Below are positions 23,914 through 36,683 of a stretch of 64,000 bases of DNA, one piece after another. Numbering within the stretch: position 1 is the first letter of the stretch; every line of letters begins with the position of its first letter. Under the pieces are notes generated by a model. The model worked only from the letters and a program-made list of their open reading frames with translations. It was not told the origin of the DNA and did not search any database. The DNA comes from Siphonodentalium dalli (taxonomy: Eukaryota; Mollusca; Scaphopoda; Gadilida; Siphonodentaliidae), in NCBI GenBank assembly GCA_032622095.1, contig CP136062.1:3598001-3662000 (forward strand), given 5' to 3'. A program made the translations under genes and the position numbers.

Positions 23914-24308
23914 AAAACGACCAGATTTTAATTGTGTTGTTTCAAGTTGCACAGACACAATCATGTGCATATGTTTACTGATTCAAACTAACTGTACATC
24001 AGAGGAAGCAATTGTCCATTCTGCCTTCAGCTGGATATATAGGACGTACCCACTGAACCTCAACATAATTATTACGCAATTTGGAAAGAGAAGTAAGATA
24101 TTTCGATAGATTCACGAGATGTCGATACAAATACTTATATATATACTCTCATATTGAATTCACTCATAATTGCATTGACATTTGAATAGGTAGGTTGTAT
24201 TGTAGCCAATGTGATAAATTTGTATCCAGTACAAACAACACTAAGAGACGTTGTGAACGACAGCCTGAACTAGTTAACTAGTCCACCACGTTACGCTTGT
24301 TTCTGTTC
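23914..24308. other. Intergenic between the two cargo genes
   Basis: Unique AT-rich sequence with stops in all frames. It probably includes upstream regulatory sequence for the zinc-finger gene. No other feature is recognised. Confidence 0.35.
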
Positions 24309-24318
24309 TATATAAATA
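24309..24318 (+). promoter_or_regulatory. TATA box (TATATAAATA)
   Basis: It lies 45 bp upstream of the ATG of the zinc-finger frame, the distance expected for a short 5' leader. It is the best promoter-like motif in the element. Confidence 0.5.
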
Positions 24319-24362
24319 TAGGTGCATAGAAGAACGCTCGATTTCACTGATTATATAGGAAA

Positions 24363-24548
24363 ATGAAGTATCAATGTGAAGAGTGCTTAAGTGTCTATGC
24401 TTGGCAAGATAGTTTGAAGCGGCATATCAAAGTTAAACACACGCCTTCAGAACAACAACAACAACAACAACAGTATCATCAGACACAACAACAACAACAA
24501 CACCAACAACACCAACAACAACAACAACAACAACAGTATCATCACTGA
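24363..24548 (+). CDS. Small single C2H2 zinc-finger / poly-glutamine protein
   Basis: The frame is 61 residues. Residues 3-26 form one C2H2 finger, with Cys5-x2-Cys8, 12 residues, His21-x4-His26 and a hydrophobic Tyr/Leu core (YQCEECLSVYAWQDSLKRH). From residue 31 to the end the protein is almost all Gln with a few His, Tyr and Thr, encoded by (CAA)n. A TATA box lies 45 bp upstream. The finger is intact and fits DNA- or RNA-binding; the Gln tract may be an activation or aggregation-prone segment, or simple microsatellite expansion. The gene sits downstream of the Bcl-2-like gene in the same element and the TIR inner repeat begins at its stop codon, so its natural C-terminus may have been lost. 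A regulatory role in the element is inference. Confidence 0.55.
   Translation: MKYQCEECLSVYAWQDSLKRHIKVKHTPSEQQQQQQQYHQTQQQQQHQQHQQQQQQQQYHH
24451..24536 (+). repeat. (CAA)n microsatellite inside the zinc-finger frame
   Basis: CAA runs broken by CAG TAT CAT and CAC codons encode the glutamine-rich tail. They are prone to length change. Confidence 0.85.
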
Positions 24549-24625
24549 CTAAATCCTTAACCGCCGCCGCCAATTTCTTTGCATGCCATAGGATTATGTA
24601 GTTGCCGCCGCCGCCGCCGCCGGCG
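24549..24625. other. Junction of zinc-finger gene and right TIR
   Basis: Carries TAAATCCTTAACCGCCGCC and a (GCC)n tract, matching the internal copy at 23838-23913 apart from a ~45-bp insertion. Confidence 0.5.
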
Positions 24626-24650
24626 GCGCGGCGTTGACATGCGCATTACA

Positions 24651-24682
<32 letters not shown>

Positions 24683-25340
24683 GGGCGGCTGGTCGACTCG
24701 CATATATAAGAGAATGCATTGGCACAGGATAAAAAAAATCCCGACTTCCGACTGGATTTGATATAGCGGGTCACATTTATGACTAAATCCTGAATTTTGT
24801 TTAATTTTTGAAGTTTTATGAAATTTGTGAAATTTGTGAAATTTGTGAAGTTTTTGAAGTTTTTGAAGTTTTTCGAAATTTTTGAAATTTTGTAAGTTTT
24901 TGAACTTTTTGAACTTTTTGAACTTTTTGAACTTTTTGAACTTTTTGAACTTTTTGAACTTTTTGACCTTTTTGAACTTTTTGGAAGTTTTCAATGCGAG
25001 TGTCACTTTAACATTATCCCACAGTGTGCGCCGTGTGTTACTTTAACATTCATCCATAGTGAGTGTCACTTTAATAATCATCCCCCGTGAGAGACTAGTA
25101 TCCCTTTAATATTCAAGACTGAAGCTACCCCACCGAGATCATCACGTGATATACATGTAGATAATATACCATTCATATGGAGAAATCTGGATATAACCAG
25201 CGGGTCATGTCCGGACATGTCCAACCGGTACAAATAGACCGACGCGTGGGCGGAGAATATAGGTCAAACTCCAACGGGAGTACTGCGGAGAATGTAGGTC
25301 AAACTGTCTAGACTGCCACCAACTGGGGTGGGTATCATCA
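24626..25340 (-). repeat. Right long terminal inverted repeat
   Basis: Inverse of the left repeat. The (GCC)n tract (24651-24682) is longer than on the left and the CTTTTTGAA minisatellite (24820-24975) is shorter. The two repeats are otherwise nearly identical, including the outer 350 bp, which implies recent insertion or conversion. Confidence 0.9.
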
Positions 25341-28300
25341 CACGGCCTAACTCTTCGTGATTTCAATATCACAGAAAGGGCAGGCAATTCTGTATAGGAT
25401 TTCCGCCACAGGCAGTCGAGATTTTAAGAAATTGGGTCAGGACGGGTCACGAAATAGAGTCAGGACCCCGGAAATTCATATACTACGCCATTTAATGTGG
25501 TGGCGAGTAAGTAAAACGCCTTGCTCTTCGTGATTTCCACAACACAGGCAGGGCAGGCAATTCTGTACAGGATTTCCACCACCTGCAGTTCAGATTCTGA
25601 GAAATTGGGTCAGGACGGGTCACGAAATAGAGTCGGGACCCCGAAAATTAACATATTACGCCATTAAAATTGGTGAGGAGTAAGTATCACGACCTAACTC
25701 TTCGTGATTTCGACATCACATACAGGGAAGCCAATTCTGTACAGGATTTCCGACACAAGCATTTCAGATTTTGGGAAATTGGGTCAGGACGGGTCACGAA
25801 ATAGAGTCAGGACCCCGGACATTCATATATTACGACACATATTACGCCATTAAAATTGGTGCGGAGTAAGTATCACGGCATAACTCTTCGTGATTTCGAC
25901 GTCACAAAATATATTCGGGACCCCGAAAATTCACATATTACGCCATTACAATTGGTGAGGAGTAAGTATCACGGCCAGCTCTCCGTGATTTCGACAACAC
26001 AGACAGAGCAGCCAATTCTGTACAGGATTTCCGCCACAAGCAGTTCAGATTTTGAGAAATTGGGTCAGGACGTGTCACGAAATAGAGTCGGGACCCCGAA
26101 AATTAACATATTACGCCATTAAAATTGATGAGGAGTGAGTATCACGGCCTAGCTCTTCGTGATTTCGATATCACAGACAGGACAGGCAATTCTGTACAGG
26201 ATTTCCGCCACACGCAGTTCAGATTTTAAGAAATTGGGTCAGGACGGGTCACAAAATAGAGTCAGGACCCCGGAAATTCATATATTACGCCATTAAAATT
26301 TGAGAGGGGTAAGTATCACGGCCTAGCTCTTCGTGATTTAGATATCACAGACAGGGAAGGCAATTCTGTACAGGATTTCCGCCACAAGCAGTTCAGATTT
26401 TGATAAATTGGGTCATGACGGGTCACAAAATATATTCGGGACCCCGAAAATTCATATACTACGCCATTTAATGTGGTGAAGAGTAAGTATAACGGCCTTG
26501 CTCTTCGTGATTTCCAGAACACAGGCAGGGCAGGCAATTCTGTACAGGATTTCCGCTACAAGCAGTTTAGATTTTGAGAAATAGGGTCAGGACGTGTCAC
26601 GAAATAGAGTCGGGACCCCGAAAATTTACATAATACGCCATTACAATTGTTGAGAAGTAAGTATCACGACCTAACTCTTCGTGATTTCGACATCACATAC
26701 AGGGCAGCCAATTCTGTACAGGATTTCCGACACAAGCATTTCAGATTTTGAGAAATTGGGTCAGGACGGGTCACGAAATAGAGTCAGGACCCCTGGACAT
26801 ACACATATTACGCCATTAAAATTGGTGAGGAGTAAGTATCACGGCATAACTCATCGTGATTTCGACATCACACACAGGGAAGGCAATTCTGTACAGGATT
26901 TCCGCCACACGCAGTTCAGATTTTGATAAATTGTGTCAGGACGGGTCACGAAATAGAGTCGGGACCCCGAAAATTTACATAATACGCCATTAAAATTGGT
27001 GACGAGTCAGTATCACGGCCTAACTATTCGTGATTTAGATATCACAGACAGGGCAGGCAATTCTGTATAGGATTTCCGCCACACGCAGTTGAGATTTTAA
27101 GAAATTGGGTCAGGGCGGGTCACGAAATTGAGTCAGGACCTCGGAAATTCATATACTACGCCATTTAATGTGGTGACGAGTAAGTATAACGGCCTTGCTC
27201 TTCGTGATTTCCACAACAAAGGCAGGGCAGCCAATTCTGTACAGGATTTCCGCCACACGCAGTTCAGATTTTGATAAATTGGGTCAGGACGGGTCACGAA
27301 ATAGAGTCAGGACCCCGGAAATTCATATATTACGCCATTTAAATTGGTGAGGAGTAAGTATCATGGCCTAGCTCTTCGTGATTTCGATATCACAGACAGG
27401 AAAGGCAATTCTGTACAGGACTTCCGCCACACGCAGTTCAGATTTTGAGAAATTGGATCAGGACATGTCACGAAATAGAGTCGGGAGCCCGAAAATTAAC
27501 ATATTACGCCATATAAATTGGTGAGGAGTAAGTATCACGGCGTAGCTCTTCGTGATTTCGAAACCACAGACATGGCAGGCAATTCTGTACATGATTTCCG
27601 CCACACGGAGTTCAGATTTGGAGAAATTGGGTCAGGACGGGTCACAAAATATATTCGGGACCCCGAAAATTCACATATTACGCCATTAAAATTGGTGAGG
27701 AGTAAGTATCACGGCGTAGCTCTTCGTGATTTCGATACCACAGACAGGGCAGCCAATTATGTACAGGATTTCCGCCACAGGCAGTTCAGATTTTGAGAAA
27801 TTTGGTCAGGACGGGTCACGAAATAGAGTCAGGACACCGGAAATTCACATATTACGCCATTAAAATTGGTAAGGAGTGACTACCACGGCCTAGCTCTTCG
27901 TGATTTCGATATCTATAACAGACAGGGCAGGCAATTATGTACAGGATTTCCGCCACACGCAGTTTAGATTTTGAGAAATTGGGTCAGGACGGGTCACAAC
28001 ATAGAGCCGGGACCCCGAAAATTAACATATTACGCCATTAAAATTGATGAGGAGTGAGTATCACGGAATAAGTCTTCGAGATTTCGACATCACACACAGG
28101 GAAGACAATTCTGTTCAGGATTTCCGCCACACGCCGTTGAGATTTTGATAAATTGGGTCAGGACGGGTCACGAAATAGAGTCGGGACCCCGAAAATTCAT
28201 ACACTACGCCATTTAATGTGGTGACGAGTAAGTATAACGGCCTTGCTCTTCGTGATTTCCAGAACACAGGCAGGGCAGCCAATTCTGTACATGATTTCCG

Positions 28301-31300
28301 CCACACGCAGTTCAGATTTTGAGAAATTGGGTCAGGACATGTCACAAAATATATTCGGGACCCCGGAAATTCACATATTACGGCATTCAAATTGGTGAGG
28401 AGTAAGTATCACGGCCTAGCTCTTCGTGATTTCGATATCACAGACAGGACAGGCAATTCTGTACAGGATTTCCGCCACACGCAGTTCCGATTTTGATAAA
28501 TTGTGTCAGACGGGTCACGAAATAGAGTCGGGACCCCGGAAATTTACATAATACGCCATTACAATTGGTGACGAGTAAGTATCACGGCCTAACTCTTCGT
28601 GATTTCAATATCACAGAAAGGGCAGGCAATTCTGTATAGGATTTCCGCCACAGGCAGTTGATATTTTAAGAAATTGGGTCAGGACGGGTCACGAAATAGA
28701 GTCAGGACCCCGGAAATTCATATACTACGCCATTTAATGTGGTGCCGAGTAAGTATAACGCCCTTACTCTTCGTGATTTCCACAACACAGGCAGGGCAGC
28801 AGGTAATTATGTACAGGATTTCCGCCACTCGCTGTTCAGATTTTGAGACATTGGTTCAGGACGGGTCACGAAATAGAGTCGGAACCCCGAAAATTAACAT
28901 ATTACGCCATTAACATTGGTGAGGAGTGAGTATCATGCCTAGCTCTTCGTGATTTCGATATCACAGACAGGGCAGGCAATTCTGTACAGGATTTCGGCCA
29001 CAAGCAGTTCAGATTTTGAGAAATTGGGTCAGGACGTGTCAGGAAATAGAGTCGGGACCCCGAAAATTAACATATTATGACATTAAAATTGGTGAGGAGT
29101 AAGTATCACGGCAAAAGTCTTCGTGATTTCGACATCACACACAGGGAAGGCAATTCTGTACATGATTTCCGCCACACGCAGTTGAGATTTTGATAAATTG
29201 GGTCAGGACGGGTCACGAAATAGAGTCGGGACCCCGAAAATTAACATATTACGCCATTTAATGTGGTGACGAGTAAGTATAACGGCCTTGCTCTTCGTGA
29301 TTTCCAGAACACAGGCAGGGCAGGCAATTCTGTACAGGATGTCCGCCACACGCAGTTCAGATTTTGAGAAATAGGGTCAGGACGTGTCACGAAATAGAGT
29401 CGGGACCCCAACAATTTACATAATACGCCATTACAATTGTTGACGAGTAAGTATCACGCATAACTATTCGTGATTTCGATATCACAGACAGGGCAGGCAA
29501 TTCTGTATAGGATTTCCGCCACAGGCAGTTCAGATTTTAAGATATTGGGTCAGGACGGGTCACGAAATAGATTCAGGACCCCGGAAATTCATATATTACG
29601 CCATTAAAATGGGTGAGGAGTAAGTATCACGGCGTCTCTCTCCGCGATGTCGACATCACATACAGGGCAGCCAATTCTGTACAGGATTTCCGCCACACGC
29701 AGTTCAGATTTTGATAAATTGGGTCAGGACGGGTCACGAAATAGACTCGGGACCCCGGAAATTTACATAATACGCCATTAAAATTGATGACGAGTAAGTA
29801 TCACGGCCTAACTCTTCGTGATTTCAATATCACAGAAAGGGCAGGCAATTCTGTATAGGATTTCCGCCACAGGCAGTTGAGATTTTAAGAAATTGGGTCA
29901 GGACGGGTCACGAAATAGAGTCGGGACCCCGAAAATTAACATATTACGCCATTAAAATTGATGAGGAGTGAGTATCACGGAATAAGTCTTCGAGATTTCG
30001 ACATCACACACAGGGAAGGCAATCATGTACAGGATTTCCGCCACACGCAGTTGACATTTTGATAAATTGGGATAGGACGGGTCACGAAATAGAGTCGGGA
30101 CCCCGAAAATTCATATACTACGCCATTTAATGTGGTGACGAGTAAGTATAACGGCCTTGCTCTTCGTGATTTCCAGAACACAGGCAGGGCAGGCAATTCT
30201 GCACATGATTTCCGCCACACGCAGTTCAGATTTTGAGAAATTGGGTCAGGACATGTCACAAAATATATTCGGGACCCCGAAAATTCACATATTACGGCAT
30301 TAAAATTGGTGAGGAGTAAGTATCACGGTCTAGCTCTTCGTGATTTCGATATCACAGCCAGGACAGGCAATTCTGTACAGGATTTCCGCCACACGCAGTT
30401 CAGATTTTGATAAATTGGGTCAGGACGGGTCACGAAATAGAGTCGGGACCCAGGAAATTTACATAATACGCCATTAAAATTGGTGACGAGTAAGTATCAC
30501 GGCCTAGCTCTTCGTGATTTCAATATCACAGAAAGGGCAGGCAATTCTGTATAGGATTTCCGCCACAGGCAGTTGAGATTTTAAGAAATTGGGTCAGGAC
30601 GGGTCACGAAATAGAGTCAGGACCCCGGAAATTCACATATTACGCCATTAAAATTGGTGAGGAGTGACTACCACGGCCTAGCTCTTCGTGATTTCGATAT
30701 CTATAACAGACAGGGCAGGCAATTATGTACAGGATTTCCGCCACACGCAGTTTAGATTTTGAGAAATTGGGTCAGGACGTGTCACGAAATAGAGTCGGGA
30801 CCCCGAAAATTAACATATTACGCCATTAAAATTGATGAGGAGTGAGTATCACGGAATAAGTCTTCGAGATTTCGACATCACACACAGGGAAGGCAATTCT
30901 GTACAGGATTTCCGCCACACGCAGTTGACATTTTGATAAATTGGGTCAGGACGGGTCACGAAATAGAGTCGGGACCCCGAAAATTCATAAACTACGCCAT
31001 TTAATGTGGTGACGAGTAAGTATAACGGCCTTGCTCTTCGTGATTTCCAGAACACAGGCAGGGCAGGCAATTCTGTACAGGATTTCCGCCACACGCAGTT
31101 CAGATTTTGAGAAATTGGGTCAGGACATGTCACAAAATATATTCGGGACCCCGAAACTTCACATATTACGGCATTAAAATTGGTGAGGAGTAAGTATCAC
31201 GGCCTAGCTCTTCGTGATTTCGATATCACAGACAGGACAGGCAATTCTCTACAGGATTTCCGCCACACGCAGTTCAGATTTTGATAAATTGGGTCAGGAC

Positions 31301-34284
31301 GTGTCACGAAATAGAGTCGGGACCCAGGAAATTTACATAATACGCCATTAAAATTGGTGACGAGTAAGTATCACGGCCTAACTCTTCGTGATTTCAATAT
31401 CACAGAAAGGGCAGGCAATTCTGTATAGGATTTCCGCCACAGGCAGTTGAGATTTTAAGAAATTGGGTCAGGACGGGTCACGAAATAGAGTCAGGACCCC
31501 GGAAATTCATATACTACGCCATCTAATGTGGTGCCGAGTAAGTATAACGCCCTTACTCTTCGTGATTTCCACAACACAGGCAGGGCAGCAGGTAATTATG
31601 TACAGGATTTCCGCCACTCGCAGTTCAGATTTTGAGACATTGGGTCAGGACGGGTCACGAAATAGAGTCGGGACCCCGAAAATTAACATATTACGCCATT
31701 ACAATTGGTGAGGAGTAAGTATCATGGCCAGCTCTCCGTGATTTCGACATCACAGACAGGGTAGCCAATTCTGTACAGGATTTCCGCCACACGCAGTTCA
31801 GATTTTAAGAAATAGGGTCATGACGTGTCACGAATTAGAGTCGGGACCCCGAAAATTAACATATTACGCCATTAAAATTGGTGAGGAGTGAGTATCATGG
31901 CCTAGCTCTTCGTGATTTCGATATCACAGACAGGGAAGGCAATTCTGTACAGGATTTCGGCCACAAACAGTTCAGATTTTGAGAAATTGGGTCAGGACGT
32001 GTCAAGAAATAGAGTCGGGACCCCGAAAATTAACATATTATGACATTAAAATTGGTGAGGAGTAAGTATCACGGCAAAAGTCTTCGTGATTTCGACATCA
32101 CACACAGGGAAGGCAATTCTGTACAAGATTTGCGCCACACGCAGTTGAGATTTTGATAAATTGGGTCAGGACGGGTCACGAAATAGAGTTGGGACCCCGA
32201 AAATTAACATATTACGCCATTTAATGTGGTGACGAGTAAGTATAACGGCCTTGCTCTTCGTGATTTCCAGAACACAGGCAGGGCAGGCAATTCTGTACGT
32301 GATTTCCGCCACACGCAGTTCAGATTTTGAGAAATAGGGTTAGGACGTGTCACGAAATAGAGTCGGGACCCCAACAATTTACATAATACGCCATTACAAT
32401 TGTTGACGAGTAAGTATCACGGCATAACTATTCGTGATTTCGATATCACAGACAGGGCAGGCAATTCTGTATAGGATTTCCGCCACAGGCAGTTCAGATT
32501 TTAAGAAATTGGGTCAGGACGGGTCACGAAATAGATTCAGGACCCCGGAAATTCATATATTACGCCATTAAAATTGGTGAGGAGTAAGTATCACGGCGTC
32601 TCTCTCCGCGATGTCGACATCACATACAGGGCAGCCAATTCTGTACAGGATTTCCGCCACACGCAGTTCAGATTTTGATAAATTTGGTCAGGACGGGTCA
32701 CGAAATAGAGTCGGGACCCCGGAAATTTACATAATACGCCATTAAAATTGATGACGAGTAAGTATCACGGCCTAACTCTTCGTGATTTCAATATCACAGA
32801 AAGGGCAGGCAATTCTGTATAGGATTTCCGCCACAGGCAGTTGAGATTTTAAGAAATTGGGTCAGGACGGGTCACGAAATAGAGTCGGGACCCCGAAAAT
32901 TAACATATTACGCCATTAAAATTGATGAGGAGTGAGTATCACGGAATAAGTCTTCGAGATTTCGACATCACACACAGGGAAGGCAATTATGTACAGGATT
33001 TCCGCCACACGCAGTTGACATTTTGATAAATTGGGTCAGGATGGGTCACGAAATAGAGTCGGGACCCCGAAAATTCATATACTACGCCATTTAATGTGGT
33101 GACGAGTAAGTATAACGGCCTTGCTCTTCGTGATTTCCAGAACACAGGCAGGGCAGGCAATTCTGTACAGGATTTCCGCCACACGCAGTTCAGATTTTGA
33201 GAAATTGGGTCAGGACATGTCACAAAATATATTCGGGACCCCGAAAATTCACATATTACGGCATTAAAATTGGTGAGGAGTAAGTATCACGGCCTAGCTC
33301 TTCGTGATTTCGATATCACAGACAGGACAGGCAATTATGTACAGGATTTCCGCCACACGCAGTGAGGAGTAAGTATCACGGCAAAAGTCTTCGTGATTTC
33401 GACATCACACACAGGGAAGGCAATTCTGTACACACGCAGTTGAGATTTTGATAAATTGGGTCAGGACGGGTCACGAAATAGAATCGGGACCCAGGTAATT
33501 TACATAATACGCCATTAAAATTGGTGACGAGTAAGTATCACGGCCTAGCTCTTCGTGATTTCAATATCACAGAAAGGGTCACGAAATAGAGTCGGGACCC
33601 AGGAAATTTACATAATACGCCATTAAAATTGGTGACGAGTAAGTATAACGGCCTTGCTCTTCGTGATTTCCAGAACACAGGCAGTGCAGGCAATTATGTA
33701 CAGGATTTCCGCCACACGCAGTTTAGATTTTGAGAAATTGGGTCAGGACGTGTCACAAAATAGAGTCGGGACCCCGAAAATTAACATATTACGCCATTAA
33801 AATTGATGAGGAGTGAGTATCACGGAATAAGTCTTCGAGATTTCGACATCACACACAGGGAAGGTAATTCTGTACATGATTTCCGCCACACGCAGTTGAG
33901 ATTTTGATAAATTGGGTCAGGACGGGTCACGAAATAGAGTCGGGACCCCGAAAATTAACATATTACGCCATTTAATGTGGTGACGAGTAAGTATAACGGC
34001 CTTGCTCTTTGTGATTTCCAGAACACAGGCAGGGCAGGCAATTCTGTACAGGATTTCCGCCACACGCAGTTCAGATTTTGAGAAATAGGGTCAGGACGTG
34101 TCACGAAATAGAGTCGGGACCCCAACAATTTACATAATACGCCATTACAATTGTTGACGAGTAAGTATCACGGCATAACTATTCGTGATTTCGATATCAC
34201 AGTCAGGGCAGGCAATTCTGTATAGGATTTCCGCCACAGGCAGTTCAGATTTTAAGAAATTGGGTCAGGACGGGTCACGAAATA
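25341..34284. repeat. 174-bp satellite array, block 2
   Basis: Same monomer and orientation as block 1, resuming in register after the Bcl-2 element. A 96-bp truncated monomer lies at 25844-25939. Higher-order copies of about 2.79 kb (16 monomers) link 28.7 and 31.5 kb. At 33363-33640 three deletion junctions join shortened monomers within about 280 bp (for example CGCAGTGAGGAG and GTACACACGCAG). No gene is present. Confidence 0.95.
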
Positions 34285-34448
34285 CAGTATAAGGCCCGTG
34301 GTTTTTTCATGTCCACGGAAGACCACGCGCGATTCTTCCGTGGTTTTTCCGTGTTCAAAATCTGAACTCGCCAAGAACACGGTCTGGGTGAACGTGTTCA
34401 ATCGTGTTCCGATTTTTAACACGCTCTGGTCACGTTTGAACACGCTCT
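34285..34448. repeat. Left end with subterminal CACGG repeats
   Basis: The terminus CAGTATAAGGCCC is followed by repeated CCACGG, CCGTGGT, CCGTGTTC and AACACG motifs on both strands, likely binding sites for a transposase acting in trans. Confidence 0.6.
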
Positions 34449-35655
34449 GATCACGTTTGAACACGGAACATCCACGCTATGACCACGGTACGATCAACGG
34501 GTGACCACGGCCAAATGACCACGGGTGAACACGGCCATAACACAGGTGACCGCGACATGAACACGGAGGAACATGGCTGAACACGGAAACATCGCTGGCG
34601 GCCGGAGCTTGACACGCCGCTGTGGCGGAGCTCGCGGTGTCCGTTACGTAATTAATTATCACCTCCCTAGTTCAAAATATATTCTCGAAATTGCTGCTCA
34701 ACTTTGCAAATGAGCGGCACCATTTTATTTATCGGAAATTTCATCGAAATTCAACCCGTCGATTGTGAAAATTGGCCCAGAAAAAGTAAAGATACCAATA
34801 TACCAATATACCGCGATTACTCATAAATATAACTTATATATGGGAGTCGGAATTGTACCGATACACTTGCATTATTTCAAGCAGAGTGCTAACTTATTAC
34901 TAAATAACTCGAATATTTTGACAGGAACATATGACTATAAATATTTATGGAATTTTATAAATTTACATCTTCCTGATCGAAAATAACTTCATGGGACCTT
35001 TGATAAATGTTCAATTTAGTTTCAATTTAGAATGTTTCTGGTATCAATGTCCGTTTAGTTTTAAACAAATCTTGATCACGTTTGAACACGGAACATCCAC
35101 GCTGTGACCATGGGTAACCACGGCCATAACACAGGTGACCGTGACATGAACACGGAGGAACACGGAGGAACACGGAGCCATCGCTGACGGCCGGAGCTTG
35201 GCACGCCGCGGTGGCGGAGCTCGCGGTGTGCGTTACGTAATTAATTATCACCTCCCTAGTCCAAAATATATTCTCGAAATTGCTGCTCAAATTGGCAAAT
35301 GAGCAGCATTATTTTATTTAACGGAAATTTCATCGAAATTCAACCCGTCGATTGTACAAATTGGCCCAGAGAAAGTAAAGATACCAATATACCGCGATTA
35401 CTCATAAAAATAACTTATATATGGGAGTAGGAATGGTACCGATACACGTGCATTATTTCAAGAAGGGTGCTAACTTAATACTAAATAACTCGAATATTTT
35501 GACAATAACATATGACTATATATATTTATTGAATCTTATAGATTTACATCTTTCTGTTGTTAGATCGAAAATATCTTGATAAATATCTTGATAAATGTTC
35601 AATTTAGTTTCAATTTAGAATTTGTCTGGTATCAATGTCCGTTTAGTTTTAAACG
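34449..35655. repeat. 625-bp tandem duplication
   Basis: Copy 1 (34449-35073) and copy 2 (35074 to about 35655) start GATCACGTTTGAACACGG and end near TTTAGTTTTAAAC. They are diverged by scattered substitutions and small indels. Each includes GTGGCGGAGCTCGCGGTGT and ATTAATTATCACCTCCCTAG. A 73-codon frame in copy 1 (34765-34986) is not maintained in copy 2, so I do not call it a gene. Confidence 0.8.
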
Positions 35656-36540
35656 ATCATTCGAACGTTGTGTCGGATCAGAACCTTTCAACTTATTTTA
35701 CTCCAATATATTTACACGAACATATGAATATTTAATATGTGTTAAAAGAATAATATATTCTGACCTGATATAATTTGTTACATGGAAACTATTTCGATGG
35801 ATGGATGGCTTCGTTTTGCTAATTCTTTCATACATGTATAATCGATATCCGTAACCAGCGCAGATGGCTTCAGCTCAAAATGTCCCTATTTTAAATTTGA
35901 TTTTACTGCAATATTTTGTTTACAGAAATATTTGATTATGTTTTATATATATTAAACGAATATAATATTTAAACTGATAATCGGTCGTTACAAGCATGGC
36001 AATTATGTCCACGGAAACTTATTTATTGTCAGTTTTGTTAACCAATATGATGTGGTGGGGTTAGGGTATTTACTGCTATTGATGACCATAACCTGCGTGT
36101 GTGTATATTCGACCTCATGTCAAGTGCCCTCCCGTAAGTTTTACGATAATATTTATTTTTATATACTTTATTGAAATTAATTAACGTATGGGTCAATTCA
36201 AGTTTCAACTTTTAAAACACAGTGGCCAGTGATTAGTTGGTCAGCTGATTATGAAGCATTTTTAAAACACATTGCTTCTTTATAGCATTATGATATAACC
36301 CCATGCAGACACCATTGAAGGCAAAGAGGTCAGATAAACTAAGTACAATTAGACAAATAGTGTAGATACCGTTCGTTTTGGGTGATTTTAGTGTGGTATT
36401 GAAATTTTTTATTTTTTAAATTTAAATTTTTGAAAATGATTTTTTATCAATGCAACTGAAATACTCCTGGTAAATTCAAAAAAGAAACTAAAATTAAAAT
36501 TTATTGTTTTGAAAGTTATGTCCATCAATACAACTATAAC
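35656..36540. other. AT-rich interior of the 7.4-kb element
   Basis: No supported gene or repeat. A run of TTTTTTATTTTTTAAATTT-like sequence lies near 36400-36440. Confidence 0.35.
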
Positions 36541-36554
36541 GGTAATTTAAAAAA

Positions 36555-36683
36555 GGGCAGTAGGAAGACGACCAATCCTGGCCATACTGCCCCTGTACAA
36601 AACAAATTCTCCACTTGTTCTCACTGCATGTTGTAATGTAAATGTTTTGTGCCAATAAAGTATCTAATCTGAACTAAAAAAAA
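36555..36683 (+). mobile_element. Probable retroposon 3' end
   Basis: GGGCAGTAGG...ACTGCCCCTGTACAAAA is followed by TTGTAATGTAAATG, an AATAAA at 36654-36659 and an A-rich tail at 36675-36682. This is the usual 3' architecture of a plus-strand non-LTR or SINE copy. The 5' boundary and target duplication are not identifiable. The poly(A) abuts the cysteine-rich frame that follows. Confidence 0.4.

Larger units (their letters stand above)
22033..25340. mobile_element. Cargo transposon with long TIRs, carrying a Bcl-2-like gene
   Basis: This 3308-bp element begins TGATGATACCCACCCC and ends with its exact inverse. Inverted repeats of about 765 bp (left) and 715 bp (right) enclose about 1.8 kb. 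A perfect 6-bp target duplication, CACGGC, lies on both sides, and the flanking satellite rejoins in exact register. There is no transposase, integrase or polymerase frame, so it is non-autonomous or a relic. Six-base duplications with long inverted repeats are known for Maverick/Polinton elements; IS3EU and Dada also give about six. TG...CA ends suit a retroviral-type integrase, although classical Polintons start AG. The class is therefore unresolved. Cargo: a Bcl-2-like frame and a C2H2/poly-Q frame, both on the plus strand. Confidence 0.85.

Noticed and set aside
22033-25340. Firm assignment to Maverick/Polinton
   Set aside because: The 6-bp duplication and long inverted repeats fit, but the ends are TG...CA rather than AG...CT and no Polinton gene is present.
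13975-34464. Dozens of 60-95 codon frames on both strands in satellite blocks 1 and 2
   Set aside because: They recur with the monomer, contain only satellite sequence, and arise because 174 is divisible by three.
34765-34986. 73-codon frame in the left tandem duplication of the TA element
   Set aside because: The frame is not preserved in the second copy and has no family features.
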